Assembly (NCBI GenBank): GCA_030160035.1
Contig: BSNO01000001.1
Location: 868,001 to 932,000 of the forward strand
Length of the DNA stretch: 64,000 nucleotides
Direction: 5' to 3'
Source: Rhizobium albus
Lineage (GTDB): Bacteria > Pseudomonadota > Alphaproteobacteria > Rhizobiales > Rhizobiaceae
The notes below the pieces were generated by a model. That model had not been told where the DNA came from, ran no database searches, and was given only the letters and a program-made list of their open reading frames with translations. The translations under genes were made by a program, and so were the position numbers. Positions 26,320 to 35,352 of the stretch are shown here, piece after piece (position 1 is the stretch's first letter; the number at the start of each line of letters is the position of its first letter).

Positions 26320-27174
26320 ATGAAAATTCGTCTGGCTAGCCTTCTGTCGGCCGCCTTGGCCGTCGGTATCGCCTTCACGGCGACACTCGGCGCGCAGGCT
26401 GCGGAAGGTGAGACCCCGCATTACCCGATCAACAAGCCGCGTCACGTGGACTGGTCGTTTGCAGGTCCGTTCGGCACCTACGACAAGGGCCAGCTGCAGC
26501 GTGGCCTGAAGGTCTACACGGAAGTCTGCGCCGTCTGTCACTCGATGAACCGCGTTGCTTTCCGCAGCCTCGCCGATCTTGGCTACTCCGAAGATCAGGT
26601 TCGCACCTTCGCGGCCCAGTACGAGGTTCAGGACGGTCCGGACGCCAATGGCGACATGTTCACGCGTCCGGCAACTGGCTCCGACCACTTCCCGGCACCG
26701 TTCGCCAACCCCCAGGCCGCTGCAGCGGCGATGGGCGGCGCCATTCCGCCTGACTTCTCGTTGCTCGCCAAGGCACGCGCGGTCGAGCGAGGGTTCCCGA
26801 ACTTCGTCTTCGACATCTTCACGATGTATGCCGAAAACGGTCCCGATTATCTGTACTCGCTGCTGACGGGATACACGGATGCGCCGGAAGGGGTGACGAT
26901 CCCCGAGGGCACCTACTACAATCCGTACTATATCGCGGGTCCCTCGCTTGCGATGGCGCCGCCGCTCTCCGACGGGCTCGTGACCTATGACGATGGTTCG
27001 CCGGAGACGCTCGACCAGTATGCGGCCGACGTCAGTGCCTTCTTGATGTGGGCGGCCGAGCCGCACCTTGAAGATCGTAAGCAGACCGGCTTCCGGGTCG
27101 TCATCTTCCTGCTGATCTTTGCCGTGCTGTTGTTCTTCACCAAGAAAGCGGTGTGGTCGCGGACGGATCATTGA
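26320..27174 (+). CDS. petC: cytochrome c1
   Basis: The 284-residue heme subunit of the bc1 complex. A signal peptide ends at about AQA-AE (27-28), the covalent heme site is CAVCH (Cys70, Cys73, His74), the distal Met lies in PSLAMAPPLSDG near 205-216, and a C-terminal helix at about 258-276 anchors it to the membrane. It passes electrons from the Rieske centre to soluble cytochrome c in the periplasm. The strong terminator just after it closes the petABC operon. Confidence 0.97.
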   Translation: MKIRLASLLSAALAVGIAFTATLGAQAAEGETPHYPINKPRHVDWSFAGPFGTYDKGQLQRGLKVYTEVCAVCHSMNRVAFRSLADLGYSEDQVRTFAAQYEVQDGPDANGDMFTRPATGSDHFPAPFANPQAAAAAMGGAIPPDFSLLAKARAVERGFPNFVFDIFTMYAENGPDYLYSLLTGYTDAPEGVTIPEGTYYNPYYIAGPSLAMAPPLSDGLVTYDDGSPETLDQYAADVSAFLMWAAEPHLEDRKQTGFRVVIFLLIFAVLLFFTKKAVWSRTDH

Positions 27175-27200
27175 TCCGGTTTCCAAAACCAGTCATTGAG

Positions 27201-27230
27201 AAAAAGGCGTCACAAGAGTGGCGCCTTTTT
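27201..27230 (+). terminator. petABC operon terminator
   Basis: AAAAAGGCGTCAC (27201-27213) pairs with GTGGCGCCTTTTT (27218-27230), one G-U wobble, loop AAGA, and ends in a T-run. This is a textbook intrinsic terminator 26 bases after the petC stop, and its A-rich left side suggests it may also work from the other strand. Confidence 0.92.
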
Positions 27231-27362
27231 CATGTCCACCACGCGCGTGCTTCGCGCTCCGAAACGTCCCAACTGGTCTCAGATTTCTGTTCATGCGTTT
27301 TCGGGACGGCGAGCCGTTAGCCGCTCTGTCTTGTCACGCGCCACGCCCTGTAGGAGAGCTTG

Positions 27363-27905
27363 ATGGAAAACCGCTATCGCGACCTCGTTTCGTCCATCCG
27401 CGCCATTCCGGATTATCCGAAGCCGGGCATCGTCTTCCGTGACATCACGACGCTGCTTGGCGATCCGCGGGCGTTTCGCCGGGCGGTGGATGATCTCGTG
27501 CATCCCTATGCTGGCACCAAGATTGACAAGATTGCGGGGATAGAGGCACGCGGGTTCATTCTCGGCGGCGCGGTTGCGCATCAGCTCTCGGCCGGCTTCG
27601 TGCCGATCCGCAAGAAGGGAAAGTTGCCGCACGACACTGTGCGGATCGCCTACAGCCTGGAATACGGCGTGGACGAGATGGAGATGCACCGAGACGCGAT
27701 CACGCCTGGCGAGAAGGTCATCGTCGTCGACGACCTGATTGCCACCGGAGGGACGGCGGAGGCGGCCTGTAAGCTTCTGACGCAGATGGGGGCGGATATC
27801 GTTGCGGCTTGCTTCGTGATTGACCTGCCGGATCTCGGTGGCCGCAAGAAGCTGGAAGACATGGGCGTCGACGTGCGCACCCTCGTCTCCTTCGAAGGTC
27901 ACTAA
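27363..27905 (+). CDS. apt: adenine phosphoribosyltransferase
   Basis: A 180-residue purine salvage enzyme that makes AMP from adenine and PRPP. The PRPP-binding motif [14 protein letters not shown] lies near residues 119-132, and [18 protein letters not shown] near the N-terminus and [13 protein letters not shown] are typical of the family. The ATG at 27363 follows TAGGAG; the preceding TTG would add one residue. It is transcribed separately from petABC, as a terminator lies between. Confidence 0.95.
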   Translation: MENRYRDLVSSIRAIPDYPKPGIVFRDITTLLGDPRAFRRAVDDLVHPYAGTKIDKIAGIEARGFILGGAVAHQLSAGFVPIRKKGKLPHDTVRIAYSLEYGVDEMEMHRDAITPGEKVIVVDDLIATGGTAEAACKLLTQMGADIVAACFVIDLPDLGGRKKLEDMGVDVRTLVSFEGH

Positions 27906-27919
27906 AGTCCAACTGACTC

Positions 27920-28387
27920 CTAGATCTGAATCAAGACGGCGCTGTCGAATTCCATGACGCGCTCGCCTTGAGCGTTTTCGGCAAAGTTGCGCGTTTCAAC
28001 GATGCCCCAGCCGGGCTTTGAGCGCAGTTCTCGGGCGTTCACGACGTCGCAGCCGAAGCGGATCGTCTCACCGGCGAAAACCGGCTTCAGCCAGCGCATG
28101 TTGCGGATGCCGGGGGAGGGGCCGAGGATCGGCGGAGTGCCGCCTTCCGCCTTGATGCGCGCGGTCTCCTTCTCGCGGAAATCGCAGATCATGCGCATCC
28201 AGACGGCGCCCGTATGCCAACCGGACGCACAGAGGCCGCCGAAGAGGCTCTCTTTCGCTGCGTCCGCATCCACATGGAAGGGCTGCGGGTCGAACGTCTT
28301 GCCGAAGGCGATGATCTCTTCGGCGGTGAAGGTGTGCGTGCCGAAATCCTGACGCGCGCCGATCTCGTAATAATCAAGCGGGCTCAT
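27920..28387 (-). CDS. MaoC family dehydratase
   Basis: A 155-residue hotdog-fold MaoC-type protein. The active-site stretch TFDPQPFHVD at 31-40, with Asp33 and His38 as the likely catalytic pair, and FGGLCASGWHTGAVWMRM are typical of enoyl-CoA hydratase-like MaoC proteins. The substrate is not evident. It is the second of two paralogous MaoC genes; the ATG overlaps the stop of the first as ATGA, suggesting the two act as a heterodimer. Its stop is 14 bases from apt. Confidence 0.9.
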   Translation of the reverse strand: MSPLDYYEIGARQDFGTHTFTAEEIIAFGKTFDPQPFHVDADAAKESLFGGLCASGWHTGAVWMRMICDFREKETARIKAEGGTPPILGPSPGIRNMRWLKPVFAGETIRFGCDVVNARELRSKPGWGIVETRNFAENAQGERVMEFDSAVLIQI

Positions 28388-28863
28388 GCCGTGGCCCCTG
28401 CCGTGGTGTGGTCGCGACGGCGGATCATGGTCGGCTGCTTCGTCTCGCAGACGAGTTCGCCGCGCTGGTTATAGAGCTTGTTCTCGATGGTCACGATCCC
28501 GATCACTGGTCGCGACGCCGACGGACGTGCCTCCAGCACAGTGCAGGTGCCGGTGAGCGTGTCGCCGGCAAGCACAGGCTTCTTCCATTCCGCGTAATCG
28601 ATGCCTGGGCCACCCTCGGAAGCCGTGCGGCTGATCATGGCATCGTACATCATGCGGTGCAGGATGGCGCAGGTGTGCCAGCCTGAGGCTGCCAGGCCGC
28701 CGAGAATGCTGGCCTTGCCGGCTTCTTCGCTGAGATGCATTGGCTGCGGATCGAACTGGCGAGCAAACTCAATGATCTCTTCCGCCGAGACCGTGACCGG
28801 ACCAAGCTCAAACGAGCGGCCGGGTTCCATGTCCTCGAAATGGAAGAAGCTTTGATCGTACAT
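28384..28863 (-). CDS. MaoC family dehydratase
   Basis: A 159-residue MaoC protein, paralogue of the next gene. FARQFDPQPMHLSEEA with Asp38 and His43 and LGGLAASGWHTCAILHRM carry the same active-site pattern. The pair probably hydrates a 2-enoyl-CoA, or forms a dimer with one active partner; no acyl-CoA gene lies nearby to narrow this. The coupling by an ATGA overlap suggests equal amounts. It starts 18 bases after ychF, so all three may be one transcript. Confidence 0.9.
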   Translation of the reverse strand: MYDQSFFHFEDMEPGRSFELGPVTVSAEEIIEFARQFDPQPMHLSEEAGKASILGGLAASGWHTCAILHRMMYDAMISRTASEGGPGIDYAEWKKPVLAGDTLTGTCTVLEARPSASRPVIGIVTIENKLYNQRGELVCETKQPTMIRRRDHTTAGATA

Positions 28864-28881
28864 GGCGGGTCTGGCCGTCGC

Positions 28882-29985
28882 TTAGGTGTTGAAGCGGAAC
28901 AGGAGAACGTCGCCGTCCTGAACGACATATTCCTTGCCTTCGTCGCGCGCCTTGCCGGCCTCCTTGGCGGGCACTTCGCCGCCGAGCTCGACATAGTCGT
29001 CATAGGCAATCGTCTGCGCGCGGATGAAGCCGCGCTCGAAGTCCGAATGGATGACGCCGGCGGCCTGGGGGGCCTTGGAACCACGCTTCACGGTCCAGGC
29101 GCGCGTTTCCTTCGGGCCGGCCGTGAAATAGGTGATGAGCTCGAGCAGGCGGTAGCCCGCGCGAATGAGGCGATCGAGGCCGGGCTCTTCGAGGCCCATG
29201 GCGTCGAGGAATTCGCGCGCTTCGGCTTCCGGCAGCTGGGCCACTTCCGACTCGATCGCGGCGGAGATGACCACTGCCTCGGCGCCCTGGGCGGCAGCCA
29301 TCTCGGCGACAGCCTTCGTGTGCGCGTTGCCGTCCGCCGCATCGCCTTCGGCGACGTTGCAAACGTAGAGCACGGGCTTCGAGGTCAAAAGGTTGAGCGT
29401 GCGCAAGATCTTCAGGTCTTCCGCAGCCATGCCCTCGAGCAGCAGGCGCACGGGCTTGCCTTCCTGCAGAAGCTTCAGCGACGCTTCCATCATCGGCAGG
29501 AGCAGAGCGGCTTCCTTGTCCTTGCCGGTTGCGCGCTTGCGGGTCTGTTCGGTGCGGCGCTCGAGGCTCTCCAGATCGGCGAGCATCAGCTCCGTCTCGA
29601 TTGTTTCGGCATCGGCGACCGGATCGATCCGGCCTTCCACATGGGTGATGTCGTCATCCTCGAAGCAGCGCAGCACGTGCACGATGGCATCCACTTCGCG
29701 GATGTTGGCGAGGAACTGGTTGCCGAGACCTTCGCCCTTCGAGGCGCCGCGCACGAGCCCAGCGATGTCGACGAAGGAGATGCGCGTCGGGATGATCTCC
29801 TTCGACTTCGCGATCGTCGCAATCTTGCGCATCCGCTCATCGGGCACGGCAACTTCGCCGGTGTTCGGCTCAATGGTGCAGAACGGATAGTTCGCTGCCT
29901 GGGCTGCCGCCGTCTTGGTCAGCGCGTTGAAGAGCGTCGACTTGCCGACATTGGGCAGTCCGACGATGCCGCATTTGAAACCCAT
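28882..29985 (-). CDS. ychF: redox-regulated ATPase YchF
   Basis: A 367-residue OBG-family P-loop protein that binds the ribosome and prefers ATP over GTP. G1 GLPNVGKST is at 9-17, the switch-2 FVDIAGLVRGASKGEGLGNQ near 68-87, NVAEGD is the altered G4 motif typical of YchF, and a C-terminal TGS domain begins at about 280, with RAWTVKRGSKAPQAAGVIHS. Full length. It forms a minus-strand group with pth and rplY upstream and the MaoC pair downstream. Confidence 0.97.
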   Translation of the reverse strand: MGFKCGIVGLPNVGKSTLFNALTKTAAAQAANYPFCTIEPNTGEVAVPDERMRKIATIAKSKEIIPTRISFVDIAGLVRGASKGEGLGNQFLANIREVDAIVHVLRCFEDDDITHVEGRIDPVADAETIETELMLADLESLERRTEQTRKRATGKDKEAALLLPMMEASLKLLQEGKPVRLLLEGMAAEDLKILRTLNLLTSKPVLYVCNVAEGDAADGNAHTKAVAEMAAAQGAEAVVISAAIESEVAQLPEAEAREFLDAMGLEEPGLDRLIRAGYRLLELITYFTAGPKETRAWTVKRGSKAPQAAGVIHSDFERGFIRAQTIAYDDYVELGGEVPAKEAGKARDEGKEYVVQDGDVLLFRFNT

Positions 29986-30067
29986 GGATGGTGCGTCCGC
30001 TATTTCTTAAAAGATGATGGGGTGGCGTATGCGGGAAGGGGTCGACGATCGTCAACCGCTTTCACCG

Positions 30068-30799
30068 TCACTCGCCGTTCTTGTTGCCGAAGAGCCGCTT
30101 CAGCATGTCTGCCATCGGGCCGGAAACCGGCTGATTTGTGCCTGCTGGCCGGTTGGCCTGTCGGATGTGGCTTTTCGCGTTGCCAGCGCCTGAAGCCTTC
30201 GCGGAAGGCGCATCGCCGACACTTTCCGAAGAACTGCCGATCGCGGTGGCGATCTTGTTCATGAAGCCGGCATCGTCGCCTGAGACGAGAAGCCCCGCAT
30301 GGGCGCCGATCGCGTCGAGCAGCGGATCGCGCCAGGCTGCATCCGCCTTCGCAAAATCGCCGAGCACATGGTTGTGCACGAGCTCCTTCGCTCCCGGATG
30401 GCCGATGCCGAGACGCACGCGGCGGTAGTCCTTGCCCACATGCGCATCGAGCGACTTGATGCCGTTGTGGCCGCCATGGCCGCCGCCGGTCTTGATCCTG
30501 ACCTTGCCGGACGCAAGGTCGAGCTCGTCATAGATCACGGTCAGCGCATCCGGGCCGAGCTTGTAAAAGCGCAAGGCCTCGCCGACGGACTCGCCCGACA
30601 GGTTCATGAAGGTCTGCGGTTTGACCAGCAGAACCCGCTCGCCGCCGATCTCGCCCTCCGCGATCTCGGCCTTGAACTTCTTCGACCAGCCGGAAAAGCT
30701 CTGAGCCCGCGCAATCGCATCGACGGCCATGAAGCCGATATTGTGGCGGTTTGCCTGATAGCGTGAACCGGGATTTCCGAGCCCTGCAATCACCAGCAT
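30068..30799 (-). CDS. pth: peptidyl-tRNA hydrolase
   Basis: A 243-residue enzyme that frees stalled peptides from t[21 protein letters not shown] near the N-terminus contains catalytic His19; [15 protein letters not shown] and [14 protein letters not shown] supply Asn and Asp of the active site, and [16 protein letters not shown] follows. The bacterial core ends near residue 190; a Ser/Ala/Asn-rich tail of about 55 residues is extra and is common in alphaproteobacteria. It follows rplY after about 100 bases, and the rplY-pth-ychF order is the known translation-related cluster. Confidence 0.96.
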   Translation of the reverse strand: MLVIAGLGNPGSRYQANRHNIGFMAVDAIARAQSFSGWSKKFKAEIAEGEIGGERVLLVKPQTFMNLSGESVGEALRFYKLGPDALTVIYDELDLASGKVRIKTGGGHGGHNGIKSLDAHVGKDYRRVRLGIGHPGAKELVHNHVLGDFAKADAAWRDPLLDAIGAHAGLLVSGDDAGFMNKIATAIGSSSESVGDAPSAKASGAGNAKSHIRQANRPAGTNQPVSGPMADMLKRLFGNKNGE

Positions 30800-30845
30800 G
30801 CGCGTGATCCTTACCTTGCGGCTGTTTCAAGGTCGTATAAAGCGA

Positions 30846-30875
30846 TCGGCCCGGAGCGCCAAGCGTCCGGGCCGA
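30846..30875 (-). terminator. 10-bp hairpin between rplY and pth
   Basis: TCGGCCCGGA (30846-30855) and TCCGGGCCGA (30866-30875) are perfect complements with a 10-base loop. Read from rplY toward pth it is followed by CGCTTTAT rather than a U-run, so it is more likely an attenuator or processing hairpin that sets the rplY:pth ratio than a full stop. Confidence 0.45.
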
Positions 30876-30901
30876 CCCAAAGACAACAGGGACAAAGAGA
30901 A

Positions 30902-31576
30902 TTACTTCTCTTCGCCGCCTTCTTCTTCTGCTTCGTCGTTCTGCTCGGTGGCTTCGACTTCATCGGCTTCCGGCGCTTCCTGGCCTTCAGCTTCTTCCTC
31001 GGCCGTCAGGACAGCCGGAGCAGCGATCGTTGCGATGGTGAAATCGCGATCGGTGATCGTCGGCTCGACGCCTTCCGGAAGGGTGATGTTGGAGATGTGG
31101 ATGCCATCGCCGATTTCAAGACCGGTGAGGTCTGCGATGAAAGCGTCCGGGATCTTGTTTGCCGGGCAGTGAACTTCGACCGTGTGGCGCACGACGTTGA
31201 GGACGCCGCCTTGCTTGATGCCGGGCGAGGCTTCTTCGTTTTCGAAATGAACCGGGACTTCGACCGTGACGACCGTGTTCTTGCCGACGCGCAGAAAGTC
31301 GACATGCATGGTGAAGTCACGGACGGGATCCAGCTGGTAGTCCTTGGGGAGAACCTGGATCTTCTTGCCATCCACGTCGATCGTCGCAACCGTGGTCATG
31401 AAACCACCGCCACGGATCTTCAGCGTCACTTCCTTGGAGGGAAGCGTGATGGCCATTGGGGGCTGCTTGTCACCGTAGATGACTGCAGGGACTTTGCCGT
31501 TGCGGCGGAGTTCACGGGCGGACCCCTTACCAACCCGTTCGCGCGCCTCGGCCTTGAGCTCGTATGTGTCGCTCAT
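30902..31576 (-). CDS. rplY: 50S ribosomal protein L25/general stress protein Ctc
   Basis: A 224-residue L25 of the long Ctc type, which binds 5S rRNA. The N-terminal L25 domain contains [20 protein letters not shown] at about 11-30; the C-terminal domain contains [17 protein letters not shown] and [12 protein letters not shown], and the last ~30 residues are almost all Glu, Ala and Asp, an acidic tail. The ATG at 31576 is preceded by AAGGAAATGCC. A good sigma-70-type promoter sits at 31706-31734, giving a leader of about 120 bases with a hairpin. Confidence 0.95.
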   Translation of the reverse strand: MSDTYELKAEARERVGKGSARELRRNGKVPAVIYGDKQPPMAITLPSKEVTLKIRGGGFMTTVATIDVDGKKIQVLPKDYQLDPVRDFTMHVDFLRVGKNTVVTVEVPVHFENEEASPGIKQGGVLNVVRHTVEVHCPANKIPDAFIADLTGLEIGDGIHISNITLPEGVEPTITDRDFTIATIAAPAVLTAEEEAEGQEAPEADEVEATEQNDEAEEEGGEEK

Positions 31577-31609
31577 GGCATTTCCTTTCGAGGTATGATC
31601 TGGAGCGCC

Positions 31610-31637
31610 CCGCCTTTCCATTTCAGGAAAGTGGCGG
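31610..31637 (-). promoter_or_regulatory. hairpin in the rplY leader
   Basis: CCGCCTTTCC (31610-31619) can pair with GGAAAGTGGCGG (31626-31637), leaving a two-base bulge and a six-base loop. It lies 34 bases ahead of the rplY start on its own mRNA, where a ribosomal-protein autoregulation site might be expected, but I know of no such site for L25. Confidence 0.25.
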
Positions 31638-31705
31638 AACGTGGAACCGCTCATGTCGAGAGATCCATCCGCGTTGCCTCCAAGGGTGTCTACGCGGACG
31701 GCGCG

Positions 31706-31734
31706 TCTATAACCGACAGGTGGAAAAAGCGCAA
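31706..31734 (-). promoter_or_regulatory. rplY promoter
   Basis: On the minus strand TTGCGC (31734-31729) and TATAGA (31711-31706) are separated by 17 bases, matching the alphaproteobacterial vegetative consensus well. It points at rplY and predicts a start near 31699. The 302-base gap 31577-31878 between rplY and chrA also has to hold the chrA promoter, which I cannot pick out. Confidence 0.6.
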
Positions 31735-31878
31735 GCACGGGCGGCTTTCGCGCGTATACTTCAAATCTTGGAAGGCCTTGCCTTGTGATCATCGCTCCGG
31801 CCGCTAGAACGACACGGGACTGTTACACGGGCGCGCCATGGGTGCCTGAGTAAAACGCATCTTATCAGGACCGCGACG

Positions 31879-33219
31879 ATGACAGTGCAGCGATCGACGA
31901 TGACCAGCGACAATCTCGCTGCCGAACGGCCGACCGTCGAGATGGGCGAGCTCTTTCAAACCTTCGGCAAGATCGGGCTTCTCTCCTTTGGGGGGCCTGC
32001 GGGCCAGATCGCGCTCATGCATCGCATCCTAGTCGATGAAAAACGCTGGTTGTCCGAGCCGCAGTTCCTTCATGCGCTGAATTTCTGCATGCTGCTGCCC
32101 GGCCCCGAGGCCATGCAGCTCGCCACCTATTCGGGATGGCTTCTGAAAGGTGTTCGCGGCGGGCTTCTGGCTGGGCTTCTCTTCGTCCTACCGGGCTTTT
32201 TCGTACTGCTGGGGCTTTCGATCCTCTACATCACGCTGGGCGATGTCCCGATCGTCGATGGGTTGCTGTTCGGCCTGAAGGCAGCGGTTCTCGCAATCGT
32301 GCTGGAAGCAATGATCAAGGTCGCCAAGCGCGCGCTGCACGGACGCTTCGCCTATGCCATCGCGGTTGCCGCTTTCGTGGCGATAGCGTTTCTGCAGGTG
32401 CCGTTCCCGCTGATCATCGCGACCGCAGGCCTTGTGGGTATCCTTCGTCATCGCCTCTCGGGTGCAGGTCCGGATAATGCAACGGATGTGGTGCTTTCGG
32501 AACCGCGCGTGCCGGCGTCGGCGACCCTGAAGACGCTCGCCATCTGGGGCGCACTCTGGCTCGGGCCGCTTGCTCTGCTGCTCGTTTTATTCGGGCGAGG
32601 GCAGGTGTTTGCGGATCAGGCTCTGTTCTTCTCACAAACCGCGATCGTCACATTTGGGGGGGCCTATGCGGTTCTCGCCTATGTGGCGCAGCAGGCGGTT
32701 GAGTTTTATGGCTGGCTGCGGCCGGACGAGATGCTGACGGGCCTGGGACTGGCTGAGACGACGCCGGGGCCGCTCATTCTCGTTCTGGTCTTCGTGGGCT
32801 TCCTGGGCGCATCGCGCATGTCCGGTCTCGATCCGGTCACAGGCGGCATTCTCGGCGGCACGACGGCGCTGTTCTTCACGTTCATTCCCTGCTTCCTCTG
32901 GATCTTCGTCGGCGCGCCTTACATCGAGCGCCTGCGTGGCGTGAAATGGCTTTCCGCCGCACTTTCCGCCATCACGGCCGCCGTGGTGGGCGTCATCGCC
33001 AATCTCGCCGTCTGGTTCGGCCTGCAGGTTCTCTTCGGCGAAACGTCGACTGTCGATTGGGGCCCGTTCTCGCTGCCCTCGTTCGATCCGGCGGCGCTGG
33101 ATCTTGCGGCTCTTGCCATCGCGGTCGCCGCCGGCATCGCGCTCATCCGGTTTCACCTCAACATCTTTCTCGTTCTCGGAGCGGCTGCAGCCGCGGGCGC
33201 GATTCTCACGCTCGGCTGA
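31879..33219 (+). CDS. chrA: chromate transporter, ChrA family
   Basis: A 446-residue two-domain CHR transporter of about ten to twelve membrane helices. Both halves show the repeated CHR pattern: GKIGLLSFGGPAGQIALMHR at about 31-50 with LLPGPEAMQLATYSGWLLKG near 75, and TFGGAYAVLAYVAQQAVE near 255-275 with GLGLAETTPGPLILVLVFVG near 290. ChrA exports chromate from the cytoplasm by proton antiport. No chrB regulator is adjacent, so resistance rather than induction is all that can be inferred. Start at the first ATG; ATG 31900 is also possible. Confidence 0.92.
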   Translation: MTVQRSTMTSDNLAAERPTVEMGELFQTFGKIGLLSFGGPAGQIALMHRILVDEKRWLSEPQFLHALNFCMLLPGPEAMQLATYSGWLLKGVRGGLLAGLLFVLPGFFVLLGLSILYITLGDVPIVDGLLFGLKAAVLAIVLEAMIKVAKRALHGRFAYAIAVAAFVAIAFLQVPFPLIIATAGLVGILRHRLSGAGPDNATDVVLSEPRVPASATLKTLAIWGALWLGPLALLLVLFGRGQVFADQALFFSQTAIVTFGGAYAVLAYVAQQAVEFYGWLRPDEMLTGLGLAETTPGPLILVLVFVGFLGASRMSGLDPVTGGILGGTTALFFTFIPCFLWIFVGAPYIERLRGVKWLSAALSAITAAVVGVIANLAVWFGLQVLFGETSTVDWGPFSLPSFDPAALDLAALAIAVAAGIALIRFHLNIFLVLGAAAAAGAILTLG

Positions 33220-33333
33220 AGATCCGGAACTGGAAATTCCGTTCCATCGGTGGACAAAGCCGGATGCTTGACCGAAGGTGCGGCCCGAATTACGCAACGG
33301 CATTTCCTGACACCGACACGGATTGAAATAATC

Positions 33334-35169
33334 ATGCCCGCATATCGCTCCCGCACCACGACCCATGGCCGCAACATGGCTGGCGCGCGCGGCCTTTGGC
33401 GCGCCACCGGCATGAAGGACGGCGATTTCGGCAAGCCGATCATCGCGGTGGTGAACTCCTTCACCCAGTTCGTGCCGGGGCACGTGCACCTCAAGGATCT
33501 CGGCCAACTGGTCGCGCGCGAGATCGAGGCCGCCGGCGGTGTCGCCAAGGAGTTCAACACGATCGCGGTCGATGACGGCATCGCCATGGGCCATGACGGC
33601 ATGCTCTATTCGCTGCCGTCGCGCGAGATCATCGCCGACAGCGTGGAGTACATGGTCAACGCGCATTGCGCGGACGCCATGGTCTGCATCTCCAACTGCG
33701 ACAAGATCACGCCCGGCATGCTGAACGCTGCCATGCGCCTCAACATCCCCGCCGTCTTCGTGTCCGGCGGGCCAATGGAAGCCGGCAAGGTCGTTTTGAA
33801 CGGCAAGGTGAAGGCGCTCGACCTCGTCGATGCGATGGTGGCTGCAGCCGACGACAGCGTGTCCGACGAAGACGTCAAGGCGATCGAGCGCTCCGCCTGC
33901 CCGACCTGCGGCTCGTGCTCGGGCATGTTCACCGCCAATTCGATGAACTGCCTGACCGAAGCGCTCGGCCTCTCGCTGCCGGGCAATGGCTCCACGCTCG
34001 CCACGCATGCGGATCGCAAGCGGCTGTTCGTGGAGGCCGGTCACCTTATCGTCGATGTCGCCAAGCGCTATTACGAGCAGGAGGACGAAAGCGTCCTGCC
34101 GCGCAATGTCGCGAACAAGCGGGCCTTCGAAAACGCCATGTCTCTCGATATCGCCATGGGTGGTTCGACCAACACCGTGCTGCATATCCTCGCCGCCGCC
34201 CATGAGGGCGGGATCGATTTTACCATGGATGACATCGACCAGCTGTCGCGCAAGGTGCCGTGCCTGTCGAAGGTGGCGCCGGCGAAGTCGGATGTGCACA
34301 TGGAGGACGTCCACCGGGCAGGCGGCATCATGTCGATCCTCGGCGAACTGGAAAAGGGCGGGCTCATCCATCGCGATAGCCCTACCGTGCATGCACCCAC
34401 GCTTGGCGATGCGATCGACCATTGGGACATCGGCCGCACCTCGAGTGAGAGCGTGCGGAAGTTCTTCAGCGCGGCACCCGGCGGCATACCGACCCAGGTG
34501 GCCTTCAGTCAGGAAGCGCGTTGGGAAGAGCTCGACATCGACCGCGAAAATGGCGTCATCCGCTCCGTCGCCAATCCCTTCTCGAAGGATGGTGGGCTCG
34601 CCGTGCTCAAGGGCAACATCGCGCTCGACGGCTGCATCGTGAAAACGGCGGGCGTCGACGAGTCGATCCTGAAATTCACCGGTCCAGCGGTCGTCTTCGA
34701 AAGCCAGGATGCGGCGGTGAAGGGCATTCTCGGCAATGAGGTGAAGGCCGGCGATGTGGTCGTCATCCGCTACGAAGGCCCGAAAGGCGGGCCCGGCATG
34801 CAGGAAATGCTCTATCCAACGAGCTATCTGAAGTCGAAAGGTCTCGGCAAAGCCTGCGCGCTCGTCACCGATGGTCGCTTCTCGGGCGGCACGTCCGGCC
34901 TCTCCATCGGCCACGCGTCGCCCGAAGCGGCGCAGGGCGGAACGATCGGCCTGGTGCGCGATGGCGACATGATCGAGATCGATATTCCGAACCGCACGAT
35001 CAATCTGGCCGTCACTGAAGACGAGTTGGCTCAGCGCCGTGCCGAACAGGACAAGCTCGGCTGGAAGCCTGCGGCACCGCGCAAGCGCAACGTCACCAAG
35101 GCGCTCAAGGCCTACGCCGCCTTTGCATCGAGCGCCGACAAGGGTGCCGTGCGGATCTTGCCGGAGTAA
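33334..35169 (+). CDS. ilvD: dihydroxy-acid dehydratase
   Basis: A 611-residue enzyme of branched-chain amino acid and pantothenate synthesis that removes water from 2,3-dihydroxy-isovalerate and its homologue. Asp81 ([12 protein letters not shown]), Cys122 (NCDKITPGM) and Cys195 (CGSCSGMF) fit the iron-sulfur type of Ilv[21 protein letters not shown] near 525 is the other signature. I start at ATG 33334 ([19 protein letters not shown]); the longer frame starts in a non-coding-like stretch. It is followed by a cluster of intergenic repeats before prs. Confidence 0.97.
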   Translation: MPAYRSRTTTHGRNMAGARGLWRATGMKDGDFGKPIIAVVNSFTQFVPGHVHLKDLGQLVAREIEAAGGVAKEFNTIAVDDGIAMGHDGMLYSLPSREIIADSVEYMVNAHCADAMVCISNCDKITPGMLNAAMRLNIPAVFVSGGPMEAGKVVLNGKVKALDLVDAMVAAADDSVSDEDVKAIERSACPTCGSCSGMFTANSMNCLTEALGLSLPGNGSTLATHADRKRLFVEAGHLIVDVAKRYYEQEDESVLPRNVANKRAFENAMSLDIAMGGSTNTVLHILAAAHEGGIDFTMDDIDQLSRKVPCLSKVAPAKSDVHMEDVHRAGGIMSILGELEKGGLIHRDSPTVHAPTLGDAIDHWDIGRTSSESVRKFFSAAPGGIPTQVAFSQEARWEELDIDRENGVIRSVANPFSKDGGLAVLKGNIALDGCIVKTAGVDESILKFTGPAVVFESQDAAVKGILGNEVKAGDVVVIRYEGPKGGPGMQEMLYPTSYLKSKGLGKACALVTDGRFSGGTSGLSIGHASPEAAQGGTIGLVRDGDMIEIDIPNRTINLAVTEDELAQRRAEQDKLGWKPAAPRKRNVTKALKAYAAFASSADKGAVRILPE

Positions 35170-35178
35170 CGCAGCGCC

Positions 35179-35213
35179 CCACCTCATTCTCAGCTTGTCG
35201 AAGGGCGCGGTGG
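35179..35213 (+). repeat. intergenic palindromic repeat, copy A
   Basis: This copy reads CCACCTCATTCTCAGCTTGT and onward to GGTGGCCCC. It aligns with copy C (35297-35331) and continues similarly beyond both, GATGGTGCCGC versus AGTGGTGCTGC. Its own stem is partly decayed. This matches the widespread CCTCATCCTGAGCTTGTCGA family of alphaproteobacterial intergenic repeats. Confidence 0.75.
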
Positions 35214-35242
35214 CCCCGATGGTGCCGCAGCGTCCTGCCACG

Positions 35243-35273
35243 CCCTCGTGGTTCGACAGGCTCACCATGAGGG
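35243..35273 (-). repeat. intergenic palindromic repeat, copy B
   Basis: CCCTCGTGGT (35243-35252) pairs with ACCATGAGGG (35264-35273), with one mismatch, around TCGACAGGCTC. Compared with copies A and C the asymmetric core is inverted, so the cluster is head-to-head. It belongs to the same repeat family in the form CTCATGGTGAGCCTGTCGAA when read on the minus strand. Confidence 0.75.
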
Positions 35274-35296
35274 CTGAGTGAAAGCGCCGTGTCGAT

Positions 35297-35331
35297 CCAC
35301 CTCATCCTGAGCTTGTCGAAGGACGAGGTGG
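35297..35331 (+). repeat. intergenic palindromic repeat, copy C
   Basis: CCACCTCATCCT (35297-35308) pairs with AGGACGAGGTGG (35320-35331), with one mismatch, around GAGCTTGTCGA. This is the best preserved copy. It lies 21 bases before the prs stop on the opposite strand, so it would fold at the end of both convergent transcripts and may serve as their terminator or 3' stabiliser. Confidence 0.8.
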
Positions 35332-35352
35332 CCCCAGTGGTGCTGCGCGGCC

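Noticed and set aside
32632-35268. 878-codon minus-strand frame
   Set aside because: Antisense to chrA and ilvD with no family pattern.
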